The notes under the pieces are model-generated. The model was not told where the DNA came from. It ran no database searches and was given only the letters and a program-made list of their open reading frames with translations. 6,445 nucleotides of DNA from Bacillota bacterium (lineage in GTDB: Bacteria > Bacillota > Clostridia > Christensenellales > Aristaeellaceae): the NCBI GenBank assembly GCA_023404715.1, contig JAEYAR010000055.1, positions 1 through 6,445 of the forward strand, written 5' to 3'. Every line of letters starts with the position of its first letter. Position 1 is the first letter of the stretch. The translations under genes were made by a program, and so were the position numbers. Below, in pieces: positions 6,391 through 6,445 of the stretch.

Positions 6391-6411
6391 AATTTACTAC
6401 CAATTTACTAC
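6391..6411. repeat. Perfect 10-bp direct repeat, 11-bp period, upstream of operon
   Basis: AATTTACTAC occurs at 6391-6400 and again at 6402-6411 (GTAGTAAATT on the - strand). The copies are identical and one helical turn apart, so they face the same side of DNA. They end 4 bases upstream of the TTGAAA -35-like element of the operon, the usual place for an activator contacting RNA polymerase. The binding protein is unknown; response regulators or AraC-type activators often use direct repeats. Confidence 0.45.
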
Positions 6412-6445
6412 AAACGGAATGAGCCTTGATATGCTACCACAATTC

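Noticed and set aside
6293..6445. Catabolite-repression (cre) site upstream of the operon
   Set aside because: The nearest candidate around 6366-6380 (TGTGAACATGCC on the - strand) departs from the cre consensus at key positions.
1..6445. CRISPR array, insertion sequence, tRNA or rRNA
   Set aside because: No spaced repeat array, no transposase motifs, no terminal inverted repeats and no tRNA-like cloverleaf were seen on reading both strands by eye.

Overview
The window looks like part of a chromosome from a Gram-positive anaerobe of the Bacillota, most likely class Clostridia. This is inferred from the gene families (LplB/LplC-type sugar permeases with a large LplA-type binding protein, and a Firmicutes-style GNAT protein), the strong AGGAGG-like ribosome binding sites and the moderately GC-rich coding sequence. 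No rRNA, tRNA or marker gene fixes the taxon.

Layout, left to right. A LysR-family regulator on the + strand (2-838) is cut by the left edge and lacks roughly its first 20 residues. It is followed by a 368-base stretch (839-1206) with no convincing gene, AT-rich around 893-990, carrying two short 7+3+7 palindromes. All remaining genes are on the - strand. A GNAT acetyltransferase (1207-1692) converges on the LysR gene and has its own extended -10 promoter. To its right a compact structured spacer (about 1762-1821) separates it from a four-gene carbohydrate-uptake operon that reads right to left from about 6292 to 1831.

Operon order in transcription direction: LplB-type permease (6292-5342, GTG start), LplC-type permease (5318-4416), a 572-residue extracellular solute-binding protein (4346-2628) and a sugar phosphate isomerase/epimerase-like TIM-barrel enzyme (2604-1831). 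The intergenic gaps are 23, 69 and 23 bases, and each gene has its own ribosome binding site. The likely logic is that the binding protein captures a sugar or oligosaccharide outside the cell, the two permeases form the channel, and the last enzyme isomerises or epimerises the imported sugar or a derivative. No ABC ATPase is encoded here, which is usual for this transporter type; a shared ATPase elsewhere (MsmX-like) is expected. The substrate cannot be read from the sequence.

Upstream of the operon (6293-6445) is a candidate activator-dependent promoter: a perfect 10-bp direct repeat with 11-bp period lies just upstream of a TTGAAA -35-like element. Overall the window is fairly ordinary accessory sugar-metabolism DNA. 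I found no strong case for a wholly new system. The most checkable novelties are regulatory: the tandem repeat, the structured spacer at 1762-1821 and the palindromes at 874-890 and 950-966.
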